Part shown: piece by piece, positions 6,051-10,874 of the stretch | How positions within the stretch are numbered: the first letter of the stretch is position 1 | Layout of the letters: the number at the start of each line of letters is the position of its first letter | Assembly (NCBI GenBank): GCA_937888925.1 | Contig: CALARM010001114.1 | Span: 1 to 10,874 of the forward strand | DNA length: 10,874 bases | From: an uncultured Synergistia bacterium | Lineage (GTDB): Bacteria > Eremiobacterota > SpSt-956 > JAKJGF01 | Direction of reading: 5' to 3' | Translations under genes and position numbers: made by a program | The notes under the pieces: model-generated | Told to the model about the DNA's origin: nothing | The model's input: the letters and a program-made list of their open reading frames with translations, nothing else | Database searches by the model: none

Positions 6051-6939
6051 TAAAAATATTAATTCGTTCTTATGTGCATTTATATGTGTTGTTTCATCTG
6101 CTATAGAACCTGTTCTTTCCAAGATAGGATACAGATATTTTGTAACTCCTTATGAGTTGCTTATACTGCGATTTCTTATAGGAGGTATTGTAGTTCTACC
6201 TCTTGTCAAAAGATACAGATGGATTGGCTGGAAAAATACGGCCGGTCTTTTATGGCTGGCACTGCTTCTTATGAGTACATGCGGCCTTGTCCTTGTTGCA
6301 TTGAAATATCTTACTGCCGTCGTTGTCATTACAATTATTACCGCCACTCCTGCCTTTGTGGCAATTGTAAATCAAATGCTCGGTAAGGAAATACTTTCTA
6401 AGAGATTCTGGATTGGTTTTTTATTCTGTTTTACAGGTATTTTACTCAGTATTGAAATACACAGAGGAACATCAAATTCTCAGACCTTCAATATAATAGG
6501 ACTTTTATGCGCTTTCGGTTCTGTTGCCGTATCCACTATTTATCGTACACAACTGGATGATGCTACAAAAAACTTTCCTCCCATGCAGGTATCTACCTAT
6601 ATGTTTATAATGGATGCCATTGTGGCATTGTTTTTTCTGCCCACCGTGTGGCCTATGTCAGGAAAAACATGGGTTATAGGCAGTATTATAGGCATTGCCG
6701 CTGCTATCGCCAATATCAGCTTTCTTATGGCCATATATTTTATGGGTTCTACAAGAATGTCTGTTATAGGCCTTCTTCAGAGACCTCTGGTCATAATCTG
6801 TGCGGCTCTTATATTAAAAGAACCTCTCAGCGCCGTTCAGATAGCAGGTATAATTCTTGTTATTATAGGAATCCGTATGGCAAAGGTTACAAAGAGAACA
6901 CAGCTTTTAAATAAAGAATTTGCCGTAGCTTTGAAATAA
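6043..6939 (+). CDS. EamA/DMT-family transporter, likely exporter of the operon product
   Basis: The 298-residue protein has about ten hydrophobic segments in two homologous EamA halves, the standard size and topology of the drug/metabolite transporter superfamily. Recognisable features are the SSAIEPVLSKIGYRY first helix, LLILRFLIGGIVVLP, ALKYLTAVVVITIITATPAFVAI, and GLLQRPLVIICAALILKEPLS near the end. Members mostly export amino acids, nucleosides or other metabolites across the inner membrane. The ATG lies inside the last codons of the ligase gene (ATGTTTAA overlap) with no strong Shine-Dalgarno of its own, pointing to translational coupling. That coupling supports export of whatever the ligase and dehydrogenase make. 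A clear terminator follows. The substrate cannot be read from the sequence. Confidence 0.85.
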   Translation: MFNKNINSFLCAFICVVSSAIEPVLSKIGYRYFVTPYELLILRFLIGGIVVLPLVKRYRWIGWKNTAGLLWLALLLMSTCGLVLVALKYLTAVVVITIITATPAFVAIVNQMLGKEILSKRFWIGFLFCFTGILLSIEIHRGTSNSQTFNIIGLLCAFGSVAVSTIYRTQLDDATKNFPPMQVSTYMFIMDAIVALFFLPTVWPMSGKTWVIGSIIGIAAAIANISFLMAIYFMGSTRMSVIGLLQRPLVIICAALILKEPLSAVQIAGIILVIIGIRMAKVTKRTQLLNKEFAVALK

Positions 6940-6950
6940 AGTTTTTATGT

Positions 6951-6994
6951 TATAAAAAACAGTGGCAAGGCACTCCTCGCCACTGTTTTTTATA
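6951..6994. terminator. Bidirectional intrinsic terminator
   Basis: A perfect 16-bp stem (6951-6966 with 6979-6994) has A-runs on the left arm and T-runs on the right. The 12-nt loop can pair further (AGG with CCT). It lies between the convergent exporter gene (stop 6939) and small-protein gene (stop 7017) and can serve both strands. Confidence 0.92.
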
Positions 6995-7016
6995 TTTATA
7001 TAAATTTTATAAAAAA

Positions 7017-7493
7017 TTATTCTTTTGTATAAGACAGCATAAGTGCAGATGTTGCTCCAAGAGCTGTAGAAACTGCAACTCCTCCGCCATGTCCCCATAT
7101 ACCCGGTATTGCTGTAGTGACTGCAAAAGCACCTGCACCTTTGGCAAAATCTTTCAGACTGAACTCATTATTTCCTGCAATACCATTAATAACACCTGCT
7201 AACATAGCGCTAACAGCAACCGTTCCGATTACTCCGCCTATTCCCATTTCCTTCCCCACGGCAAAGGATATCCCTCCCAGAATAAGACCTCCCAGGCCTC
7301 CTACAATTGAACTGCCTGCAGCACAATCTCCGCTTATAGATTTGAGGTTTACCATTGGGCCTTTTAAAAAGTCTGGTTTCTCTTTGCTTTCTCCAAGAAC
7401 TATCTGATCTTTTACAGTATTTTCGCCGGTAACTTTTTTCTGGCCAACATTAAACTGAGCGGTTGTCTGTAAGTTCTGTCCATTAATCTTCAT
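7017..7493 (-). CDS. Small glycine-rich hydrophobic protein with a conserved leader (paralogue 1)
   Basis: I do not recognise this 158-residue protein. Residues 1-52 are polar and 41/52 identical to the N-terminus of the protein at 8094-8459 (shared: QNLQTT, QFNVGQKK, KPDFLK, PMVNLKS). The remainder is rich in Gly and Ala, with several likely membrane or glycine-zipper segments (GGLGGLILGGISFAVG, GGVIGTVAVSAMLAGV, GGGVAVSTALGATSALM). A conserved N-terminal segment before a variable glycine-rich region resembles leader-plus-core peptides such as bacteriocins, but it lacks an obvious double-glycine cleavage site at the leader end. AAGGAGGA (7508-7501) stands 7 nt before the ATG. It has its own strong promoter and may act with the C11 peptidase at 8698 (inference). 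Confidence 0.75.
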   Translation of the reverse strand: MKINGQNLQTTAQFNVGQKKVTGENTVKDQIVLGESKEKPDFLKGPMVNLKSISGDCAAGSSIVGGLGGLILGGISFAVGKEMGIGGVIGTVAVSAMLAGVINGIAGNNEFSLKDFAKGAGAFAVTTAIPGIWGHGGGVAVSTALGATSALMLSYTKE

Positions 7494-7500
7494 AAAATCT

Positions 7501-7508
7501 TCCTCCTT
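7501..7508 (-). promoter_or_regulatory. Strong ribosome binding site AAGGAGGA
   Basis: This is a near-perfect complement to the 3' end of 16S rRNA, 7 nt before the ATG at 7493. It fixes the start of paralogue 1 and predicts high translation. Confidence 0.85.
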
Positions 7509-7534
7509 ATATTAAGTTTATCTTAGTAAAGAAA

Positions 7535-7563
7535 ATTATATAATAATCTGTCATGTCTTTCAA
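7535..7563 (-). promoter_or_regulatory. Sigma70-type promoter of paralogue 1
   Basis: On the minus strand TTGAAA (7563-7558), a 17-nt spacer, then a perfect TATAAT (7540-7535). The position and hexamers are repeated exactly in front of paralogue 2, 966 nt away. Transcription would begin near 7528. Confidence 0.8.
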
Positions 7564-7571
7564 TATTTTTT

Positions 7572-7589
7572 TGTTAACAAAATGTAACA
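7572..7589. promoter_or_regulatory. Putative regulator site TGTTAAC-AAAA-TGTAACA
   Basis: Its ends, TGTTA and TAACA, form an imperfect inverted repeat. It lies 8 nt upstream of the -35 box of paralogue 1. The identical 18-mer is at 8538-8555 in the same place relative to paralogue 2, and related boxes precede the peptidase gene. The location suits an activator. The cognate regulator is unknown. Confidence 0.5.
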
Positions 7590-7899
7590 AGAAAGTTGGA
7601 TTTTTTATTTACTATAGTTTTGCACTTTTATTATTGTCATTAATATTACTGAATATAGCCGGTGGAGATTGTGTAGAAGACTTAAGAATATTGGAAAAAG
7701 ATGAAGGATTTGTCGAAGTGTTACAAAAAATGGAAACCTATAAATTGTATCGTAAAGAGAGACGTGAATTAGAACGCTGACATAGGAAGGAAAATGTTCG
7801 TTCAGTTCCATTCCACTCTTCAGCCTTCAGATATTTACAGAAATTTTATAATAAAGAAGAAGAGAGTAATAGAAAAATTCATAAGGCATTCATTCCTTT

Positions 7900-8006
7900 A
7901 CTATACTTTTGCACTTTTCAAACAAAGCCTTATTCTACCTTGCAGGGCATCCGCGAGGGATGCCCTTACGTGATAACGGGTTTTCAAAATTCTGCAAAAG
8001 TATAGT
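7900..8006. mobile_element. About 107-bp MITE with 14-bp terminal inverted repeats
   Basis: The ends are perfect inverted repeats, ACTATACTTTTGCA (7900-7913) and its complement (7993-8006). It is flanked by a direct repeat. CCTTT (7895-7899 and 8007-8011) is the 5-bp reading, and TCCTTTA (7894-7900 and 8006-8012) with a 105-bp element is the 7-bp reading. Removing 112 bp (element plus one target copy) joins KAFIPL to YNEYLKGL and restores the transposase frame, which is direct evidence for insertion. It has no coding capacity and contains a REP-like hairpin. The outer 19 nt of its left end match the relic's left end at 7611-7629 with one mismatch, so it may derive from the same IS family. Confidence 0.85.
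7944..7969 (-). repeat. REP-like hairpin inside the MITE
   Basis: A perfect 8-bp stem AGGGCATC/GATGCCCT (7944-7951, 7959-7966) encloses a 7-nt loop. On the minus strand it begins GTAAGGGC and ends GCCCT, the same layout as the GTAG hairpin at 3185-3217. Confidence 0.55.
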
Positions 8007-8093
8007 CCTTTATATAATGAATATTTAAAAGGTTTAAAGAATGTAAATGGAGATTTCCTATCATTATATACAGTTAACCTTTGGCAAATTCTT

Positions 8094-8459
8094 TTAGTCG
8101 TCTCCTCTCGCTATTACCTGACCAACAGCTGCTAATATACAGGCAGCAGCACCTAATCCTATTGCTCCTTTTAGTCCAATTAGTCCAAATTTCTGGGCTA
8201 GAGCACTGTAGCCTATTCCTAAAGTAAAAAGACCTCCCAGACCTCCTGCAACTGCAATGCATGCGAAACCAGCTTTTTCTCTTTTGTCGATAGAGTCGTC
8301 CATAGATTTGAGATTTACCATGGGTCTTTTTAAAAAGTCAGGTTTTTCCCTGCTTTCTCCGAGAATTACTTCGTCTTTTATCGTATTTTCACTGGCAATT
8401 TTTTTCTGGCCAACATTAAACTGAACAGTTGTCTGTAAATTCTGGCTATTAATCTTCAT
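8094..8459 (-). CDS. Small glycine-rich hydrophobic protein with a conserved leader (paralogue 2), probably truncated
   Basis: This 121-residue protein shares 41 of its first 52 residues with paralogue 1. A charged stretch (DDSIDKREK) then leads into Gly/Ala-rich hydrophobic segments (AVAGGLGGLFTLGIGYSAL, GLKGAIGLGAAACILAAVG), and it ends RGDD. The C-terminus is probably damaged. Read one frame over, the DNA around its stop gives RRLKEFAKG, matching SLKDFAKG of paralogue 1. The nucleotide match (ACCTTTGGCAAA at 8077 and 7137) continues past the stop until the transposase relic begins. A frameshift plus an IS-linked deletion would explain the shorter end. AAGGAAGT (8474-8467) stands 7 nt before the ATG. 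It is transcribed divergently from the C11 peptidase gene. Function unknown. Confidence 0.7.
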   Translation of the reverse strand: MKINSQNLQTTVQFNVGQKKIASENTIKDEVILGESREKPDFLKRPMVNLKSMDDSIDKREKAGFACIAVAGGLGGLFTLGIGYSALAQKFGLIGLKGAIGLGAAACILAAVGQVIARGDD

Positions 8460-8500
8460 GAAATCTACTTCCTTATATTAATTTTATCTTATTAAAAAAC

Positions 8501-8529
8501 ATTATATAATAATTTCCCGGGTATTTCAA
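8501..8529 (-). promoter_or_regulatory. Sigma70-type promoter of paralogue 2
   Basis: On the minus strand TTGAAA (8529-8524), 17 nt, then TATAAT (8506-8501). It has the same hexamers and spacing as the paralogue 1 promoter. The spacer sequence has diverged while the hexamers have not, which suggests selection. Confidence 0.8.
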
Positions 8530-8537
8530 TATTTTTA

Positions 8538-8555
8538 TGTTAACAAAATGTAACA
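8538..8555. promoter_or_regulatory. Putative regulator site, second exact copy
   Basis: The 18-mer TGTTAACAAAATGTAACA is identical to 7572-7589 and again 8 nt upstream of the -35 box, while the bases around it differ between copies. Confidence 0.5.
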
Positions 8556-8592
8556 TAAAAATTAGATTTCTTAATTTAGATAAATAACTAAA

Positions 8593-8611
8593 AGTTAACA
8601 TCTTTGTAACA
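8593..8611. promoter_or_regulatory. Third, variant regulator site near the peptidase promoter
   Basis: AGTTAAC (8593-8599) and TGTAACA (8605-8611) occur in the same order as in the two exact sites, with half-site spacing one nucleotide longer. It lies between the divergent paralogue 2 and peptidase genes and could link their control. Confidence 0.4.
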
Positions 8612-8637
8612 AAAACTATCTTTTCATCTCATAATAA

Positions 8638-8665
8638 TTGTGTTATCATTTAATTGATTTATTAT
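8638..8665 (+). promoter_or_regulatory. Possible promoter of the C11 peptidase gene
   Basis: TTGTGT (8638-8643), 16 nt, then TATTAT (8660-8665). These are imperfect hexamers at acceptable spacing, with the start 33 nt downstream of the -10. A single TGTAACA half-site (8676-8682) lies in the leader just before the ribosome binding site AAGGGGA (8684-8690). Confidence 0.35.
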
Positions 8666-8697
8666 AAGGTTTTTGTGTAACAAAAGGGGATGCAGTT

Positions 8698-10185
8698 ATG
8701 ATAATAAATAACAGATCATCTATAGATAAAATATCACCGCCATTAAAAATAAATAAAAAAGAGATATTGGAAGAGCCGAAAGATGAGGTAACACTATCGG
8801 GACAGAATGAAAAAGAATGGACTCTTCTTTTCTACCTCGACGGAAACAGCAATCTTAGCAGAACGTCTCTTTATAAACTGAGGAGTCTGGAAAAAGTCGG
8901 TTCTGATGATAATATGAATATAGTTGCCCAGATATCCAGGCCAAAACACTTTATAAGAGATATGGTTACAGGTGACTGGAGCGGCACAAGAAGATATTAT
9001 GTTACACAGAATCCTTCATCGAATGAAGTCTATAATCAGTTTAATCTCCATGACGGCTATACTAAAGGAAAAGTTATGGCAAACATGATGGGACAGGCTT
9101 TAAAAGATGGTAAGGAGAAAGGAATTATTACAGAAGATAGTGGCCTCATAGAAAAATCGAAGTTTCTTTACAAAGCTACTAAAGCTTCTCCATTTAACAG
9201 TGTTAGAAATATTCTTAAAGAAACGGGAGAAATAAATTCACAGCTTGTTTCGGAAGAAGGACGGGCTGCAATGAGCAGCCCTGAAACTCTTAAGGATTTT
9301 CTGGAATGGGGAATGAAAAATTATCCTGCAAAACATTATATGGTAGTAATACAGGGACATGGAACAGGTCCTGAAGGTGTTCTCGGAGATAAAGACGGAA
9401 AAATATCTCTTCCTGTTATGGAAAATACTTTAATGGATGTTCAGAAAGATACTGGAGTTAAGCCTGATATACTCTTTTTTGATGCCTGTCTTATGGGAGG
9501 CGCAGAAGTTTCCTATCAGATGAAAGATACTGCAGATATAATGATTGCTTCTCAGGAAGTGGAAAGAGGTTTTACGCTGCCATATCAAAAACCTGTAGAA
9601 TTTCTGGGAGAAGCACTGCAAAAAGGCCCTGTAATTCCGGTAGACCTGGCAAAAAAAGTTATAGAAACAGGGAAAAATAATACTGCCCATAATTTTACTC
9701 CTACTATGGCTGCAACAGATCTTAAAGAGATGAAGAATTTTGGTGTGGCTCTTGATGAGTTTTCAAAGGCTTTGGATAAAGCACAGGATAAATATAAAGA
9801 GAAACTTGATGAACTCATTGCTTCTTCTCAGCATTTTAATCTGAAATATGAAGGAGAAAAAGTAAAACTCCAGGAAAGACTCGCCGGTCATCTGAAACCA
9901 TCTATAGTCAATAATTGTGTTGATTTATATGATTTTGCCTGTAAAATTGCTGAAAGTTCTGATATAGACGATGAAAATCTGAAAAAATCGGCATCAGATT
10001 TTCTAAACTCTCTATCTAAAACAATCCTCGCAAATGAAACAACAGGTGAAAATTATCAAAACGCCCATGGCCTTTCAATTTTTTTACCGGAACAACCGGA
10101 ACAATTTAGTAAAAAGACATTCTCGGAATATAAAAAGCTTTCTCTGGCACAGGATACCGGATGGGATGAGTTTATTGCCGGATAA
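8698..10185 (+). CDS. Clostripain-family (C11, clan CD) cysteine peptidase
   Basis: The 495-residue protein shows the C11 hallmarks. EWTLLFYLDGNSNL (40-53) opens the catalytic domain, the catalytic His221 is in VIQGHGTG, and the catalytic Cys264 is in ILFFDACLMGG. C11 enzymes cut after Arg or Lys and often activate themselves by internal cleavage; the loop between about 135 and 200 is Lys/Arg-rich. There is no signal peptide, so it is cytoplasmic or exported by another route. Residues 1-39 precede the domain and contain KDEVTLSGQNEK, resembling KDEVILGESREK of the neighbouring small protein (residues 28-39). AAGGGGA stands 7 nt before the ATG. Another ATG at 8690 is in a different frame. The divergent arrangement with paralogue 2 suggests, but does not prove, that the small proteins are substrates or partners. 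Confidence 0.9.
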   Translation: MIINNRSSIDKISPPLKINKKEILEEPKDEVTLSGQNEKEWTLLFYLDGNSNLSRTSLYKLRSLEKVGSDDNMNIVAQISRPKHFIRDMVTGDWSGTRRYYVTQNPSSNEVYNQFNLHDGYTKGKVMANMMGQALKDGKEKGIITEDSGLIEKSKFLYKATKASPFNSVRNILKETGEINSQLVSEEGRAAMSSPETLKDFLEWGMKNYPAKHYMVVIQGHGTGPEGVLGDKDGKISLPVMENTLMDVQKDTGVKPDILFFDACLMGGAEVSYQMKDTADIMIASQEVERGFTLPYQKPVEFLGEALQKGPVIPVDLAKKVIETGKNNTAHNFTPTMAATDLKEMKNFGVALDEFSKALDKAQDKYKEKLDELIASSQHFNLKYEGEKVKLQERLAGHLKPSIVNNCVDLYDFACKIAESSDIDDENLKKSASDFLNSLSKTILANETTGENYQNAHGLSIFLPEQPEQFSKKTFSEYKKLSLAQDTGWDEFIAG

Positions 10186-10287
10186 ATTGACATGAGTTTT
10201 GTTTCGTGAGATATAACCGGTCATAAGTTTTACATGAATTCAGCCATCGATATTCTCATAATATAGCTCTGAAATACGTAAAGGATT

Positions 10288-10874
10288 TTATTGCTTTTTC
10301 TTATATTGCTGGATAATTACACCGGATATAATAAATACCAGTCCGATTATTGTTGAAAATAAAATTTTCTCTCCCACTATAAATGAGATAAACAGGAGTG
10401 ATATAAAAGGAGAAAAATATACGAGATTACTTATCCTGTCGGTTTTTGCAGAAAGCTTTAACGCTTTAAGCCACAGAACAAAGGTAAGACCCATTTCAAA
10501 TAATCCTACATAGATGACAGCCAGAATGCCTTTTATATCAGGTACGATGATTTTTGAATAAAATACCGTTAAAATCAGAGTGAAAACAAAACCTGCCAGA
10601 AAATTAAAGAATAGTTTTACCGCTTCATCCCTTTTATCTTTTACATTATAAATCCAGAACAGAGCCCATATGACTGATGACCCCACTGCAAGTCCCACTC
10701 CGAAAGGATTTGAAAATTTCATTGATAAAATATTTCCGCCTGTCCCTATTATGACTACCCCTGTGAAACTTGTAATAATAGCGAAAATACTTTTCATTTC
10801 TATTTTCTGTTTCAGCAGGGGAATGGACAGCAATACCAGCATAAGAGGCCATGTGTAATTGAGCGGCTGCGCTT
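10288..10874 (-). CDS. EamA/DMT-family transporter, 5' end outside the window
   Basis: The frame is open to the window edge. Its visible part starts with AQPLNYTWPLMLVLLSIPLL, typical of the middle of a DMT transporter, so the ATG at 10842 is internal and the true start lies beyond 10874. About six hydrophobic segments follow, including ITSFTGVVIIGTGG, GVGLAVGSSVIWALFWIYN and LVYFSPFISLLFISFIVGEKI, before a basic QQYKKKQ end. This corresponds to roughly the last two thirds of a ~300-residue ten-helix protein. It is not a close copy of the transporter at 6043. The substrate is unknown. It converges with the peptidase gene across about 100 nt (10186-10287) in which I see no hairpin terminator or other feature. 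Confidence 0.85.
   Translation of the reverse strand, partial: AQPLNYTWPLMLVLLSIPLLKQKIEMKSIFAIITSFTGVVIIGTGGNILSMKFSNPFGVGLAVGSSVIWALFWIYNVKDKRDEAVKLFFNFLAGFVFTLILTVFYSKIIVPDIKGILAVIYVGLFEMGLTFVLWLKALKLSAKTDRISNLVYFSPFISLLFISFIVGEKILFSTIIGLVFIISGVIIQQYKKKQ

Larger units (their letters stand above)
7335..7608. repeat. Duplicated segment, copy 1: leader coding part plus promoter region
   Basis: This stretch matches 8301-8574 at a constant offset of 966 nt with no visible gap. It covers the leader codons, ribosome binding site, promoter and upstream boxes of paralogue 1. Similarity fades inside the glycine-rich region on one side and at the transposase relic (about 7610) on the other. Confidence 0.8.
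7611..8078 (+). pseudogene. Relic of an IS1380-type transposase, interrupted by a MITE
   Basis: Plus-strand codons from about 7635 read LLNIAGGDCVEDLRILEKDEGF and continue to RKERRELER. They then pass a TGA (7778-7780) and continue in frame as RKENVRSVP, SAFRYLQKF and KAFIPL up to 7900. After the MITE and its target duplicate, the frame resumes at 8013 with YNEYLKGLKNVNGDFLSLY. I recall this order (AGGDCVED, VPSPSA-FRYL, KAFIPAPNE, VNRD) from the N-terminal third of IS1380-family transposases. The extreme N-terminus and all the catalytic C-terminal part are missing. The in-frame stop is consistent with a CGA to TGA change. A 75-codon open frame starting at ATG 7553 overlaps this relic, but its first codons are antisense to the paralogue 1 promoter, so it is not a real gene. 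Confidence 0.75.
8301..8574. repeat. Duplicated segment, copy 2: leader coding part plus promoter region
   Basis: Counterpart of 7335-7608 (offset 966 nt). Promoter hexamers, spacer length and the upstream TGTTAAC-TGTAACA site are all retained, while the downstream coding part differs. Regulation and leader are thus conserved more strongly than the mature region. Confidence 0.8.

Noticed and set aside
7553..7780. A 75-codon plus-strand gene
   Set aside because: The first codons are antisense to the paralogue 1 promoter region and the remainder is an internal piece of the transposase relic, which continues in frame beyond the TGA. It is a chance open stretch of a pseudogene.
7778..7780. TGA read as an amino acid (recoded genetic code), because the transposase frame continues past it
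   Set aside because: TGA ends the TPR and dehydrogenase genes at sensible positions and the relic is broken in other ways, so this is a simple nonsense mutation, probably CGA to TGA.
8074..8262. A 62-codon minus-strand frame overlapping paralogue 2
   Set aside because: It is a frame shadow of paralogue 2. Only its last residues (LKEFAKG) match paralogue 1, which is evidence for a frameshift and not for a separate gene.
10186..10287. A terminator or small RNA between the peptidase and the last transporter
   Set aside because: I found no stable hairpin with a T-run and no promoter-like element in this stretch.

Overview
The window is about 10.9 kb of AT-rich bacterial chromosome with ordinary Shine-Dalgarno starts and good sigma70-type promoters. 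It contains one housekeeping gene (rsmG) and otherwise accessory genes. Phased heptamer repeats, REP-like hairpins, decayed insertion sequences and a clostripain-type protease suggest an environmental bacterium, possibly from a poorly cultivated phylum. I cannot name a taxon from the sequence alone.

Layout. (1) 1-1727, plus strand: rsmG (16S rRNA methyltransferase), then an orphan PhnD-like lipoprotein. (2) 1772-3076, minus strand: a cytoplasmic TPR protein whose last codons and stop are made of heptamer repeat. (3) 3077-3426: a repeat-rich intergenic region with heptamer arrays, a REP-like hairpin and a strong promoter. (4) 3427-6939, plus strand: a probable three-gene operon of an ornithine cyclodeaminase/mu-crystallin-family dehydrogenase, an ATP-grasp-like ligase and an EamA/DMT exporter. 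A bidirectional terminator follows. (5) 7017-8459, minus strand: two paralogous small proteins, each with the same ~52-residue N-terminal segment followed by a divergent glycine-rich hydrophobic region. They have near-identical promoters. Between them lies an IS1380-type transposase relic, itself interrupted by a ~107-bp MITE. (6) 8698-10185, plus strand: a clostripain-family (C11) cysteine peptidase transcribed divergently from the second small protein. (7) 10288 to the window end, minus strand: a second EamA transporter, cut by the window edge.

Two gene groups look like possible uncharacterised systems. The first is the dehydrogenase/ligase/exporter operon, whose logic resembles the synthesis and export of a small amino-acid-derived metabolite. 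The second is the C11 peptidase with the two small proteins. The peptidase N-terminus carries a KDEV-x-L...EK motif also found in the small-protein leaders, and the control regions of all three genes carry GTTAAC/TGTAACA boxes. This suggests shared regulation and perhaps protease-dependent maturation of membrane-active glycine-rich proteins, which is inference.

The heptamer arrays run in 7-nt phase, share the loose consensus NNRTNAN, and often end just upstream of ribosome binding sites or begin just after stop codons. They are a prominent unexplained structural feature of the window.
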